42,999 bases of DNA from positions 1-42,999 of the forward strand of contig CAJAUM010000076.1 of NCBI GenBank assembly GCA_903945175.1. The letters run 5' to 3'. Position numbers and translations under genes: made by a program. The notes below the pieces were generated by a model. It saw only the letters and a program-made list of their open reading frames with translations, did no database searches and was not told the DNA's origin. The stretch comes from an uncultured Bacteroidales bacterium. Lineage in GTDB: Bacteria; Bacteroidota; Bacteroidia; Bacteroidales; FEN-979. Shown one piece after another: positions 16,752-26,501 of the stretch (position 1 is its first letter; every line of letters begins with the position of its first letter).

Positions 16752-17735
16752 TTATTTTGTTTTTGCCTGAACTCCCTGGGGCGGATACCCTACAAAATAG
16801 GCTTGTGAAGCCTCAACTCCTTTTAATCCTCGGGTTGCAGCAATGGTGGTAAAAATAAGCGCAGCAGACCAGGAGGCAAGAATCAAATTCAGATTATAGA
16901 AAATCCATTTTAGTTTTTCCCTGATAGGCATCTGTTTTTTTACCATCCTCCCTAAAATCAGAGGAACGGAGACCAGGGGATTTTTCGGAAACTTGATGTA
17001 GTCGTAAAATTTGTAGTTCTGATATTGGATCACGTAGGTCCGTTTAAAGTAAAATTTAAAATTCTGATGGTGGTAATGAAAAACCCTGGCGCGGTAATCG
17101 TATACAATCGCATAGCCTTGTGATAGCGCGTCCTTGGCCCAGAGGGTGTCTTCTGAAAACATCAGTTTTTTAAACGGGAGTTTTTCCTTCAGTGATTTCC
17201 GGTAAACAGTGGTTACATCATCCCAATTGCAGTATTCATGCTGCTTTTTCCCCGTCAGAGAAGTAAAAGCGGAGGTCTCTTTAAACTGTATAAGCCTCGG
17301 TTCCGCCGGGCTTACCGGTGAAAACCATTGCAGGGGATTCTTATCCGAATCAGAGCCCACGATCTGCTGACCACATACACCGGCTACTTCAGGATTGCTG
17401 AAATGACTGAGCATAATCTCGATCCAGTCGTCGGAAGCCGGCGTCGCATCCTGGACTGTCATCACAACAAATGTTCCTTTTGCCAGATGTACCCCGAGAT
17501 TGCGGGTCTCTCCATGGTTGAACTCCTTTGGAGGAAGATTGTGAACCCTCACAGGGTATTGTTTCAGCAGGTCGAGCGTGCCATCAGTCGACCCTGAATC
17601 GATGATAATAACCTCGAGCTTTTCACGCAGGGTTTGGCGAAAAATGCCATCCAGACAAGATGGCAGGGTATCGATCCCGTTTTTTACAGGAATGACAACT
17701 GATATCAATGGCTCATTCATTGGGATTCTTGCCAT
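16752..17735 (-). CDS. family 2 glycosyltransferase, rhamnosyltransferase-like
   Basis: A 327-residue GT-A enzyme: VVIPVKNGIDTLPSCLDGIF (13-32), IDSGSTDGT (45-53), FNHGETRNLG (72-81) and TVQDATP (93-99), where the usual DxD is QDA, the pattern found in many RfbF-like rhamnosyltransferases. The C-terminal region (FHYHHQNFKFYFKRTYVIQY) and a hydrophobic stretch near residues 285-305 fit membrane association. An alternative start is M6. It is one base from the upstream gene. Rhamnose as donor is suggested by the family but no dTDP-rhamnose genes are in the window. Confidence 0.83.
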   Translation of the reverse strand: MARIPMNEPLISVVIPVKNGIDTLPSCLDGIFRQTLREKLEVIIIDSGSTDGTLDLLKQYPVRVHNLPPKEFNHGETRNLGVHLAKGTFVVMTVQDATPASDDWIEIMLSHFSNPEVAGVCGQQIVGSDSDKNPLQWFSPVSPAEPRLIQFKETSAFTSLTGKKQHEYCNWDDVTTVYRKSLKEKLPFKKLMFSEDTLWAKDALSQGYAIVYDYRARVFHYHHQNFKFYFKRTYVIQYQNYKFYDYIKFPKNPLVSVPLILGRMVKKQMPIREKLKWIFYNLNLILASWSAALIFTTIAATRGLKGVEASQAYFVGYPPQGVQAKTK

Positions 17736-17736
17736 T

Positions 17737-18759
17737 TCAATAGGTTTTTATATAGGCATGTTTGCCAATATTACTATCCTGCCGGTAGTGTTGGGTAATA
17801 TGCCTGGAATACTCTTCGAGGAATGAAACCTTGTTTAGCCTCATAAAATAAAAAAACATGATCAGAAATAGTTTAATGGCTGTTCCTGTTGTAAAGATTC
17901 TGTTTTGCAGGCCAAACCTGATCACAGAAAAGCAAATTCCGGTGTTGAGCGCCTTAGCCGCCCCGATGGCAATATTCCCGCCGAGCAAATGCAGATCATT
18001 CCTTACCTCAGGATTCATATCCGGCAATAATGATGTCGCATGATTGATAAAAATCTGCTTTCTGCTGATCAGTTTTGCAGGTGAACTGATCTCCCCCTGG
18101 CTGATACTCTGCGTTTCATGTTGCCGGTAGAAAACATCAGGAGGAAGATGATAAAACTTCTTTCCTTTTAATCCCGATATCAGCGCTTTAAGGTGAAAGT
18201 CAACATCCTGCCAACAGGCGAGGCCTTCTGTGAATCCACCGATTGTCAAAACTGCCTCTTTTTTCCAAATCGGTCCGGAAGTTTGCCATGGGGCATCAAG
18301 AATCAGGAAACGATGAAGATCGGACTTGCCATTGTCGATGTTCCATAATGTTGATGCATCACCGGGACTGTTACGAAACATCAGAATCGGGAAAACCCAG
18401 AAGTCGAAAATGGGTTCGTGGATGATCGCATTGGCACGCTGCGACAAGGCTTTAGGCGCAAGCAAGTCATCTGAATCGAGAAAGATCAGGAAGTCTCCTT
18501 TTGCGAGGGAAATTCCAATATTCCGGCTGGTAGGAGCTCCGGATGGGTTGCGGTCTCTTTTAAAAAAGGTGATGCGTGAATCCTTTACCGAAAACGTGCC
18601 GGCAATCTGTTCACTGCTGTCGGTTGAACCGTCATCTACCACGATTGCTTCCCAGTTCTGATAGTCCTGCCTGACCAGCGATTCAAGGGTTTCCTCCAAC
18701 AAATCCCCTCTGTTGAAGTTTGGTATGATCACTGATATTTTAGGACTTTCGGGATTCAT
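17737..18759 (-). CDS. family 2 glycosyltransferase
   Basis: A 340-residue GT-A enzyme: VIIPNFNRGDLLEETLESLV (10-29), VDDGSTD (41-47), GAPTSRNIGISLAKGDFLIF (74-93) and DSDD (95-98). The aromatic-rich section QDVDFHLKAL resembles the acceptor loop of capsule GT2s. A hydrophobic helix (FLIMFFYFMRL) lies near the C-terminus. It follows the next GT2 by 10 nt and precedes another by one base, so all are co-transcribed. Specificity unknown. Confidence 0.86.
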   Translation of the reverse strand: MNPESPKISVIIPNFNRGDLLEETLESLVRQDYQNWEAIVVDDGSTDSSEQIAGTFSVKDSRITFFKRDRNPSGAPTSRNIGISLAKGDFLIFLDSDDLLAPKALSQRANAIIHEPIFDFWVFPILMFRNSPGDASTLWNIDNGKSDLHRFLILDAPWQTSGPIWKKEAVLTIGGFTEGLACWQDVDFHLKALISGLKGKKFYHLPPDVFYRQHETQSISQGEISSPAKLISRKQIFINHATSLLPDMNPEVRNDLHLLGGNIAIGAAKALNTGICFSVIRFGLQNRIFTTGTAIKLFLIMFFYFMRLNKVSFLEEYSRHITQHYRQDSNIGKHAYIKTY

Positions 18760-18769
18760 GAGGATTGTG

Positions 18770-19813
18770 TCAGGTAGGATTGCTTTTTGATCTGAAAACT
18801 GATTTTAAAGCCACACCGCTTTTTACAAAAGGGTCACCTAATAAAGGAAATAGCAGCATTTTCCATGTTCGGCCATCTTTCCAGCCATCATGTAACATCT
18901 CTCCCCCGATCTTTTTGATCTGCGGCCAATCTTTTGCATCTACCATCAAACCATACAAATACCGGAGGTCCTCACGGAAATGCCTGCCACTCACAGCCAT
19001 AGAGGTTTGTTTTTCATGGACAGCAACAGGTGGTGGCGGAACAGGTTCCCCTCTCATGATCGGATCGGATCCGGTTTCACGCCGCTGAAGTGAGTAATCG
19101 ATCAATAATTGCCGAAAATGTTGAATCTTGCCGGCATGACGCTGTGTAGCTGATGCACCATGCAATCGCATAAAATAATTACACTGATTCAATACAGCAA
19201 TCTTATAATTTTCCAATAGTCTTAACCATAGGTCGTTGTCTTCTGAGACGGTGAATTCAGTCCGGTATTTTCCCAGCCTGATCACCTCTTCCCTGCGGAA
19301 ACAAGCAGTCCCATGTACTACCGGACTCGATCTGTGAATATTAAAATGGGTGAAATCGAGATCTACCATGGCACGGCCCCTGAAAAAATTATTGTTGGGG
19401 ACCCTGTATTTCCATGCTATTTTTCCACTGGCGGTCATAAAAGCTTCCTGGTTGCATACCATAACATATTCGGGATGGCTTTCAAGGAAATCAACCTGGA
19501 TCTGAAAGGAATCGGGGGTTGAGATATCGTCAGCGTCATGCCTTCTCACATATTTTCCACGGGCAATATCGAGCCCATTGTTAAGGGATCTGGCCACGCC
19601 CTGGTTTTTTTGAGTTATCGCAACGATCCGGGGATCATGGTATTCCTTAATGATCGTTTCCGAATCATCGGTTGACCCGTCATTGACAATAATCAACTCG
19701 AAATCAGAGAAGGTCTGGGCTAAAATACCATCAATGGCTGGCCGGAGGTAATCCCTTCCATTGTATACCGGCATCAGAACGCTCAATGTTGGGAGGGGTT
19801 CCATGTTGATCAT
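18770..19813 (-). CDS. family 2 glycosyltransferase
   Basis: A 347-residue GT-A enzyme: VLMPVYNGRDYLRPAIDGIL (12-31), IVNDGSTDDS (42-51), NQGVARSLNNGLDIARGKYV (70-89) and RHDADD (91-96), all canonical. The acceptor domain contains VSEDNDLWLRLLE. The start at 19813 (MINMEP) directly abuts the TAA of the ABC-transporter ATPase; M4 at 19804 is an alternative. It is the first of the GT2 run downstream of the exporter genes. Confidence 0.87.
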   Translation of the reverse strand: MINMEPLPTLSVLMPVYNGRDYLRPAIDGILAQTFSDFELIIVNDGSTDDSETIIKEYHDPRIVAITQKNQGVARSLNNGLDIARGKYVRRHDADDISTPDSFQIQVDFLESHPEYVMVCNQEAFMTASGKIAWKYRVPNNNFFRGRAMVDLDFTHFNIHRSSPVVHGTACFRREEVIRLGKYRTEFTVSEDNDLWLRLLENYKIAVLNQCNYFMRLHGASATQRHAGKIQHFRQLLIDYSLQRRETGSDPIMRGEPVPPPPVAVHEKQTSMAVSGRHFREDLRYLYGLMVDAKDWPQIKKIGGEMLHDGWKDGRTWKMLLFPLLGDPFVKSGVALKSVFRSKSNPT

Positions 19814-21070
19814 TTATTTAAAACTCCACGTAGACTGCAACACGGTTTTCGCCCTTTTATCAAATGGATAAGGTCGCTGGATAAACTTATCTCCCTGCTT
19901 AATCGTAAACCGAATGCAGTTTTCGATATAATCAAAAGTGCCATAAGAGTTGCCCAGCCATAAAGAAATATAATAAGTTCCCGGTGAGAAACAGATATTG
20001 CGTACCATTACTGCAACGGTGGTGATATTGCCTTTTGAAATATTTTTTATCTCGAAACAATCATCCGCGTTATTGATATGACCGATGAATTCATTGGAAT
20101 CGTTCCTGATATCCAGCGTCATGTCGCAAAAATCGATCTTATCATTGGCTTTGGAAGTAGCGGTAACCATGAAATCATCCCCGAGGAATACCTCGTCAAC
20201 CGTTTTACCATTCATATTGGTCATCTTGTATTCTAAAAACTCAATGACCCGTGTGCCGCTTCTTCGCAATTCATTCTCGTCAACTGACATCTGTTTGTAT
20301 GCAGAGGTGATATCGTGTACCTTTCCTTCCATCGTCAGCATTCCGTTTTGCATCAAGATCCCTTGTGTGCATAATTGTTCGACAGCAGTAAGGTTATGAC
20401 TGACAAACAAAACGGTCCGGCCACTCCGCGAAACTGACTGCATTTTCCCAATGGCTTTTTTTTGGAATTCAGCGTCACCGACTGCCAGAACCTCATCAAC
20501 AATAAGGATCTCCGGTTCGAGATGAGCGGCAACCGCAAAGGCCAGGCGAACATACATTCCAGATGAGTAACGCTTTACAGGGGTGTCTACATATTTTTTT
20601 ACACCTGAGAAGTCAACGATTTCATCGAATTTAGAGCTGATTTCCTTTTTTGTCATGCCAAGTATGGCACCGTTCAGGTATATGTTCTCCTTTCCCGTAA
20701 GCTCCGGATGAAACCCGGTACCCACCTCAAGTAAACTGGCAATACGGCCTTTGATTTTAATTTCTCCGATTGTAGGGGAGGTAACGCGCGACATTAGCTT
20801 GAGAAGCGTTGATTTCCCTGCGCCGTTCTTGCCGACAATACCCAGAACTTCACCGTCGCAGATTTCAAGATTTACATTTTGCAATGCCCAAACGTACCTG
20901 CCATCCACAGCATCAAGCCGGTTTGATACTCCCACTTTCATGGTGGGATCATCCTTACCAAGCGCCTTTGCAAAAAAACGATTCAAGTCGTGGCTTAACG
21001 TCCCGGTTCCGACATTTCCCAGCCTGTATTGCTTTGAAACGTTTTCGATTTTAATGACAACATTTGACAT
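19814..21070 (-). CDS. wzt: polysaccharide ABC transporter ATPase with C-terminal glycan-binding domain (Wzt-like)
   Basis: A 418-residue protein. The N-terminal ATPase domain has Walker A GKNGAGKST (80-88), signature YSSGMYVRLAFAVA (168-181), Walker B ILIVDE (188-193) and the switch His in FVSHN. It is of the TagH/Wzt type, with a long insertion ahead of the Walker A region. Residues from about 270 form an extra beta-rich domain like Wzt-C, which in O-antigen exporters recognises the finished chain end. It energises transport of lipid-linked polysaccharide across the inner membrane with the Wzm-like permease encoded 45 nt upstream. The Wzt-C-like extension suggests that specific terminal sugars or caps are read before export. 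Confidence 0.93.
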   Translation of the reverse strand: MSNVVIKIENVSKQYRLGNVGTGTLSHDLNRFFAKALGKDDPTMKVGVSNRLDAVDGRYVWALQNVNLEICDGEVLGIVGKNGAGKSTLLKLMSRVTSPTIGEIKIKGRIASLLEVGTGFHPELTGKENIYLNGAILGMTKKEISSKFDEIVDFSGVKKYVDTPVKRYSSGMYVRLAFAVAAHLEPEILIVDEVLAVGDAEFQKKAIGKMQSVSRSGRTVLFVSHNLTAVEQLCTQGILMQNGMLTMEGKVHDITSAYKQMSVDENELRRSGTRVIEFLEYKMTNMNGKTVDEVFLGDDFMVTATSKANDKIDFCDMTLDIRNDSNEFIGHINNADDCFEIKNISKGNITTVAVMVRNICFSPGTYYISLWLGNSYGTFDYIENCIRFTIKQGDKFIQRPYPFDKRAKTVLQSTWSFK

Positions 21071-21115
21071 TTTATAGAGTTTTTGCTAAATGATAAAATG
21101 TTTTACGATCCACCT

Positions 21116-21994
21116 TTATACTGTGTCCATGAAGGTCTTTTCTACTTTGTTAAAGATAATTATCCCGATGGCCAGCAATACAATGGTGAAACAAAAACTA
21201 TAAAGCAGATGAAAATAGTTTATCTGACCTACTCCGAGCAAGGCCGTTTTAAATGTTTCCACAACCGGCGTCATTGGATTCGCAATGACCAGAAGCTGGT
21301 ATTTTTCAGGAATTTCCGATAGGGGATAGATAATTGGGGTGGCATACATCCAAAGGCTTACACCAAAAGTCACCAGATGCGTGAGATCACGGTATTTGGT
21401 AGTCAGGGAAGATATAATGATACCGAATCCCAGGCCGAGGCCGGCCATCAGAAGAACTAAAAATGGAATCCACAGAACCAAAAGATTAGGACTCACATCT
21501 GAACCATTGATCATGAAATAGGCGAGGAAGAGGCATAAGAAAACAAACTGAATAAGAAAGCTAACCAGATTTGAGATCACAACCGAAATGGGGAGTGCCA
21601 GCCTTGGAAAATATACTTTACCGAAAATGGAGGCATTTTTGATAAAAGTCTGGGAAGTGTCATTCAGGCAGGTTGAAAAATAGGTCCAGCCGACTATGCC
21701 CGACATGTAGAAAAGCATTTTGGGAATACCGCTCGTCGAAATCCCGGCAATGTTGCCAAAAATGATCGTAAACATGATGGTTGTAAGCAACGGCTGAATG
21801 ATGAACCACAGAGGACCCAGGATCGTTTGTTTGAATTTCGAAACGAAATCCCGCTTAACAAACAACATGATCAGGTCGCGGTATTGCCAAAGTTCATGAA
21901 GGTTGATATCCAGCAGATTGCGTTTTGGGCGAAGTATCATTGTCCATTCATCAGGCAGGATGTTGGATTGCAAATCGGTATTGAGTGTATTCAT
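21116..21994 (-). CDS. wzm: polysaccharide ABC transporter permease (Wzm-like, ABC-2)
   Basis: A 292-residue ABC-2 permease with an N-terminal amphipathic region (ELWQYRDLIMLFVKRDFVSK) leading into FKQTILGPLWFIIQPLLTT, six hydrophobic helices, and the conserved SLWMYATPIIYPLSEIPE loop followed by NPMTPVVETFK. These are diagnostic for Wzm/TagG/KpsM-type exporters. It pairs with the Wzt-like ATPase to move lipid-linked polysaccharide to the periplasm. Gene order permease then ATPase on the minus strand matches known O-antigen operons. Confidence 0.93.
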   Translation of the reverse strand: MNTLNTDLQSNILPDEWTMILRPKRNLLDINLHELWQYRDLIMLFVKRDFVSKFKQTILGPLWFIIQPLLTTIMFTIIFGNIAGISTSGIPKMLFYMSGIVGWTYFSTCLNDTSQTFIKNASIFGKVYFPRLALPISVVISNLVSFLIQFVFLCLFLAYFMINGSDVSPNLLVLWIPFLVLLMAGLGLGFGIIISSLTTKYRDLTHLVTFGVSLWMYATPIIYPLSEIPEKYQLLVIANPMTPVVETFKTALLGVGQINYFHLLYSFCFTIVLLAIGIIIFNKVEKTFMDTV

Positions 21995-22015
21995 GTTTTG
22001 TTCCTCAAATTAATA

Positions 22016-22981
22016 TCATGCATACTTTTTGATAAAATCGCTATAGGTACTGGTAATTCCTTCACGCAAGGTGATTTGCGGGGTAAAACCCAGGGCGGTA
22101 AGTTTGGTGACATCCAACAATTTCCGGGCAGTTCCATCGGGTTTTGAATGGTCGAAGATCAATTCGCCCTGAAAACCGACAACTTCCTTTACAAGAAAGG
22201 CCAGTTCTTTGATAGATATGTCTTTCCCCCAGCCTACATTAAAAAAATCATTCCCGACATAGGTTTTCATAAGGAAAACCACAGCTGCAGCCAGATCATC
22301 AACATGCATGAATTCACGCAAGGGGGAACCGGTACCCCAGATATCCACATGTGAAGCATTCGATACTTTGGCTTCATGAAATTTTCTGAGCAGCGCAGGT
22401 AACACATGAGAATTCTGCAGATCATAGTTGTCGTTTGGCCCGTACAGATTGGTTGGCATGGCTGAGATGTACTTCGTGCCATACTGCAGGTTGTAGTTTT
22501 CGCACATCTTCAGGCCGGCAATTTTCGCAATGGCGTAAGGCTCGTTGGTATACTCCAATGCGCTGGTAAGCAGATGCTCCTCCTTAATCGGCTGGGGGGC
22601 ATTCTTGGGATAAATGCATGAACTGCCCAGGTACAAAAGTTTTTTAACCTGGGTCAGGTAGGCCGTATGAATGACATTATTCTGAATCTGCAGGTTTTCA
22701 TACAGAAACTGTGCCCGGTAGGTGTTATTTGCAACGATACCACCGACTTTTGCAGCAGCATAAAACACATAATCAGGCTTTTCCTCGGTAAATAGAAAAC
22801 TGCATGCGTTGTGATCCAGGAGATCAACACGACGGTAACTGACAGATTCCAACTTTTCCGGTACATTCCGGTTATAGGTTCCGACGATATTATTATATCC
22901 CTGTTTGAGCAGGTTTCGGAGGATTGCACTTCCCACCATCCCTGCAGAACCGGCTATCAGGATTTTGTCTGTTTTATTCAT
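22016..22981 (-). CDS. fcl: GDP-L-fucose synthase (GDP-4-keto-6-deoxymannose 3,5-epimerase-4-reductase)
   Basis: A 321-residue short-chain dehydrogenase-type enzyme. The NADP-binding loop is [10 protein letters not shown] (11-20); the catalytic triad lies in LGSSCIYP (118-125) and YxxxK at Tyr149/Lys153; [20 protein letters not shown] is the classical substrate segment of GDP-fucose synthases. It converts GDP-4-keto-6-deoxy-D-mannose to GDP-L-fucose, the second step after Gmd, whose gene overlaps it by 8 bases. So the polysaccharide probably contains L-fucose. The enzyme is cytoplasmic. Confidence 0.95.
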   Translation of the reverse strand: MNKTDKILIAGSAGMVGSAILRNLLKQGYNNIVGTYNRNVPEKLESVSYRRVDLLDHNACSFLFTEEKPDYVFYAAAKVGGIVANNTYRAQFLYENLQIQNNVIHTAYLTQVKKLLYLGSSCIYPKNAPQPIKEEHLLTSALEYTNEPYAIAKIAGLKMCENYNLQYGTKYISAMPTNLYGPNDNYDLQNSHVLPALLRKFHEAKVSNASHVDIWGTGSPLREFMHVDDLAAAVVFLMKTYVGNDFFNVGWGKDISIKELAFLVKEVVGFQGELIFDHSKPDGTARKLLDVTKLTALGFTPQITLREGITSTYSDFIKKYA

Positions 22982-24089
22982 AATAATTTTTTATAGCATA
23001 ACCACCCTCTTTCAGATATCTGTCCTTTTTCATCAAATGCAGATCTCCAGCCACCATGTCCTTTACCAGCGATTGCAGATCATGTTCGGGAACCCATCCA
23101 AGTTTTTCCTTTGCCTTGGTCGGATCACCGATCAGCAGCTCCACCTCCGTTGGTCTGAAATACCGGGGATCAACGGCAACAACCACCTTCCCTGGCTTCA
23201 ACTGAAACTCGGGATTCGTGCACTCTTTTACGATGCCTGTTTCATTTACACCTTCACCTTCAAAGTCAACAATGATACCCAATTCCCTGAAGGCCATGCG
23301 GACAAAGTCGCGCACTTCGGTGGTCACCCCTGTTGCGATCACAAAATCGTCGGGGGTATCCTGCTGTAAAATGAGATACATCGCCTTCACGAAATCTTTT
23401 GCATGGCCCCAGTCACGTTTAGCCGACAGATTACCAAGGTGAACGGCATCCTGAAGCCCCAGGGCAATTTTTGCCACGGCCCTGGTAATTTTACGGGTAA
23501 CAAAGGTTTCGCCCCTGATCGGTGATTCATGATTGAACAGAATCCCGTTGCACGCAAACATGTTGTAAGCTTCTCGGAAGTTTACCACGATCCAGTATGC
23601 ATAAAGTTTGGCAACGGCATAGGGAGACCGGGGATAAAAGGGGGTTTTTTCCGATTGCGGGATCTCCTGTACCTTTCCGTATAATTCGCTTGTTGAGGCC
23701 TGGTAGAATTTTGTTTTTTCCGTCATTTTCAACAAACGGATGGCTTCAAGCAGACGCAACGTGCCTACAGCATCGGCATTGGCCGTATATTCAGCAGTGT
23801 CAAAACTAACTGCAACATGCGACATCGCCGCAATGTTATAAATCTCATCGGGCTGGGTTTCCTGAACGATTCTGATAAGATTGGTGGAATCGGTCATGTC
23901 GCCGTAATGAAGAAAGAAATTCTTGTTGCTGACAAAAGGATCCTGGTAGAGGTGGTCAATACGGTCGGTATTGAAGAGTGAAGATCTGCGTTTGAGACCA
24001 TGTACAATATATCCAAGTTTTAGCAGATATTCAGACAGGTAGGCTCCGTCCTGGCCTGTCACCCCCGTAATCAATGCGACTTTACTCAT
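22974..24089 (-). CDS. gmd: GDP-mannose 4,6-dehydratase
   Basis: A 371-residue enzyme with [16 protein letters not shown] (8-23; NADP-binding), GLKRRSS, the active-site [10 protein letters not shown] (131-140; Thr133, Ser134, Glu135) and Tyr157/Lys161 in [17 protein letters not shown], all as in E. coli Gmd. It dehydrates GDP-D-mannose to GDP-4-keto-6-deoxymannose. The adjacent fcl completes GDP-L-fucose synthesis; mannose-1-phosphate guanylyltransferase (manC) is not in the window. It begins 36 nt after the Wzc-like gene and overlaps fcl by 8 bases. Confidence 0.95.
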   Translation of the reverse strand: MSKVALITGVTGQDGAYLSEYLLKLGYIVHGLKRRSSLFNTDRIDHLYQDPFVSNKNFFLHYGDMTDSTNLIRIVQETQPDEIYNIAAMSHVAVSFDTAEYTANADAVGTLRLLEAIRLLKMTEKTKFYQASTSELYGKVQEIPQSEKTPFYPRSPYAVAKLYAYWIVVNFREAYNMFACNGILFNHESPIRGETFVTRKITRAVAKIALGLQDAVHLGNLSAKRDWGHAKDFVKAMYLILQQDTPDDFVIATGVTTEVRDFVRMAFRELGIIVDFEGEGVNETGIVKECTNPEFQLKPGKVVVAVDPRYFRPTEVELLIGDPTKAKEKLGWVPEHDLQSLVKDMVAGDLHLMKKDRYLKEGGYAIKNYYE

Positions 24090-24125
24090 GGTGTTTTCTT
24101 TTAAGTGGGATAATTATTCTGGATA

Positions 24126-26498
24126 TTAAAATTTCCTGATCATTTCAATAATAGACTTCCTGGCACGGACATATAATCTTGGAATCATAAATCTTCGTTC
24201 GGACTCTTCATCGTTATAATGGATGTCGCGAATTTTTATTTTTTGCCTAACATCGGTAAATACAATAGAGACCCTTTTCATTTTATTTTCAACGGCTTCA
24301 CTGATCGCTTTGGTGAATTGTTTTTTTGTTGAATGGTTTTGCCTGACCACAAACAGCGTCACGTCAGAAAAACGATTCAGCAGGAACGCATCGCCGACCA
24401 AACCAATGGGAGGTGTGTCCATGATGATGTATTCGTACTTTTGACGAAGTTCAGTAAAAAGTTGCCTGGTCTTCTCCGATTCTATCAACTCATCTGGATT
24501 CGGTGGAATCGGTCCGGAAAGCAGAATATCAAGGTTTTTCGTGTAGGTCTTTTGAATTACCGCATCAATCGATATCTCGTTTATCAGGTAATTGGTCACG
24601 CCCTCATTCCGGGTTAGGTTGAACATCTCCGCGATTTTCGGACGCTGCAGGTCAAATCCCAGCAGGAGCGTGTGTTTTCCAGCAAGTGCATAGATAGATG
24701 CAAGATTCACAGCAACAAAGGTTTTTCCCTCTTCGATGATAGAAGAGGTGACAGTTATGACCTGCTCACCTTTCTGAGGATCAAGGTTGAGTTTAATTTT
24801 AATAATGCGCAGGATTTCTGTGAAGAATGAATTGGCATTGAGCAGTAATTTTCCGGTTCGTTTATCTGTATTCCGGATCAATGTTCCTATAATCGGAATA
24901 TTTGTTATTCCTTCGATATCATCCTGCGACATGATCCTGTTGTTAAATAAAACTACCAGGAAAAGGAAAACGGCCGGGATGAGCAATGCCCAAATGAATG
25001 CGTTAATAAAGGCCGTTTTTGGGCTGGCTGAAACGATCGCTATCCCTGTATCCCCGGCATAGTCAACAATTTCATGGTCTGGTGTATTGGCCGCACGCTG
25101 AATTTCAACCTCTGATTTCCTTTTGAGTAAAAAATCATAGAGATTATTGAAAACATTGTACTTCCTTTCGATTGTAAGGTATTCCCGTTCAATTCCGGGC
25201 AGAGTGGCAAATTCAGCATCTTTGGTCATCAAACGCTTATCGACATCCTCAATTTTAATATTCGTTGTTTGAATGATGCTCCGCATATTTTCAAGCAGTG
25301 CATCTTTCATGTTGATGATTTGTTCCTCAAGGGTTTGAATGTAAGGATTCTGACGAGATGAATTTGCGATCAGATCCTCTTTTTCAAGGGTAACAGTCGA
25401 TAACTTTAAAACAAGGTCGGAAAAAAGTGGCAGGCTGAGCCCGACCGTTGATGGCATCATGATATCTTCAAATGAGCTATGTGTTTGGATATAATCAAGA
25501 AGGTACTCGTAGTATTTAAGATCGGCGATCAGATTGGCCCGGTTTTTCGACTCACTGTTCATGTCGCTGAGTAAGGCGGCTGATTTGGCCGAAAGCTGCA
25601 TAAACTTATTGGCCTTCCTGAACTCTTCCAGTCGTTGTTCAGCCGAATCAAGGTCCATGCCCATCTGCATTAATTGGCTGTTGATAAATTCAATGGTACT
25701 GGTAAGAATCCTGTTTTTCTTTTCAAGATTCGAGGTTAAAAACATTCTGGTCAATTCATTGAGGTAATCTTTTTCCTTTTCCTTGTTGGGCCCGGAAGAT
25801 GAGATATTGATTACCGATGCAGATTTTTCGGCGGTGATGTTGGTTTTGTTCCTGTATTCCGATGTAATCTGGTTTATGTCGTTGACAATGAAACCGTAAA
25901 CCTGGTTGGAATAATCCGCTGGATGTATGCTATCTTTTAACTGGATGGAGAATGAATAATCATTGTTCTCAATTTGCTCATTGAAACGGTACGTTTTTGG
26001 GTTTTTAAAAACAGCCACATTCTCAGACCAGATTTGAAATTTGTCCTGTCCAATGAATTTTAAATCAAGCCTTTCTGACTTAACCTGTTTGTGATTTGGT
26101 TTTAGATTTACAACGAAGGGTGCCCGTTTGTAAATCTCTTCCCAAATATACTTTCCCTTGGCAAAGTAGGAAACTGTGAAATCAAGGTTTTCAATTATCC
26201 GCCTGATCTGTGCAAAGGATTTCAAAATAGAAATCTGATTGTCGATAAGTTTTGAATTAAGAAAAAGAGGGTCGGCTGAAATGGACCCACGCTGGTCAAG
26301 TACTGATTTGTTGCTCTTATCTTCAATCAAAACCGATGTTGACAAGCTGTAGATCGGGATGACATATCTGTTTTGGACCATGGCAAACAGGCAGGCAATA
26401 CCAATGGCAACAGCAAATAAATACCAGTTTCTAACGTATTTATTTAATACTCTTTTGAAATCAATCCCGCCTGTAATACTTGAACTGACTTTGCCCAC
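24126..26498 (-). CDS. Wzc-like polysaccharide co-polymerase / BY-kinase
   Basis: A 790-residue inner-membrane protein: a Wzz-type N-terminus with TM1 at about 24-42, a long periplasmic coiled-coil region (about 260-470), TM2 at 497-518, then a cytoplasmic kinase domain with the P-loop segment EEGKTF (589-594), Walker A-prime LLLGFDLQRPK (611-621) and Walker B IIMDTPP (691-697). BY-kinases regulate polymerisation and export with an outer-membrane Wza-like channel, encoded 3 nt upstream. The C-terminal tail has only two scattered tyrosines (Tyr761, Tyr776) instead of the usual cluster, and A-prime has Gly for the first Asp. The start is GTG (26496-26498); no nearby ATG exists. Kinase activity is therefore uncertain while the chain-length role seems sound. 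Confidence 0.9.
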   Translation of the reverse strand: MGKVSSSITGGIDFKRVLNKYVRNWYLFAVAIGIACLFAMVQNRYVIPIYSLSTSVLIEDKSNKSVLDQRGSISADPLFLNSKLIDNQISILKSFAQIRRIIENLDFTVSYFAKGKYIWEEIYKRAPFVVNLKPNHKQVKSERLDLKFIGQDKFQIWSENVAVFKNPKTYRFNEQIENNDYSFSIQLKDSIHPADYSNQVYGFIVNDINQITSEYRNKTNITAEKSASVINISSSGPNKEKEKDYLNELTRMFLTSNLEKKNRILTSTIEFINSQLMQMGMDLDSAEQRLEEFRKANKFMQLSAKSAALLSDMNSESKNRANLIADLKYYEYLLDYIQTHSSFEDIMMPSTVGLSLPLFSDLVLKLSTVTLEKEDLIANSSRQNPYIQTLEEQIINMKDALLENMRSIIQTTNIKIEDVDKRLMTKDAEFATLPGIEREYLTIERKYNVFNNLYDFLLKRKSEVEIQRAANTPDHEIVDYAGDTGIAIVSASPKTAFINAFIWALLIPAVFLFLVVLFNNRIMSQDDIEGITNIPIIGTLIRNTDKRTGKLLLNANSFFTEILRIIKIKLNLDPQKGEQVITVTSSIIEEGKTFVAVNLASIYALAGKHTLLLGFDLQRPKIAEMFNLTRNEGVTNYLINEISIDAVIQKTYTKNLDILLSGPIPPNPDELIESEKTRQLFTELRQKYEYIIMDTPPIGLVGDAFLLNRFSDVTLFVVRQNHSTKKQFTKAISEAVENKMKRVSIVFTDVRQKIKIRDIHYNDEESERRFMIPRLYVRARKSIIEMIRKF

Positions 26499-26501
26499 TG
26501 C

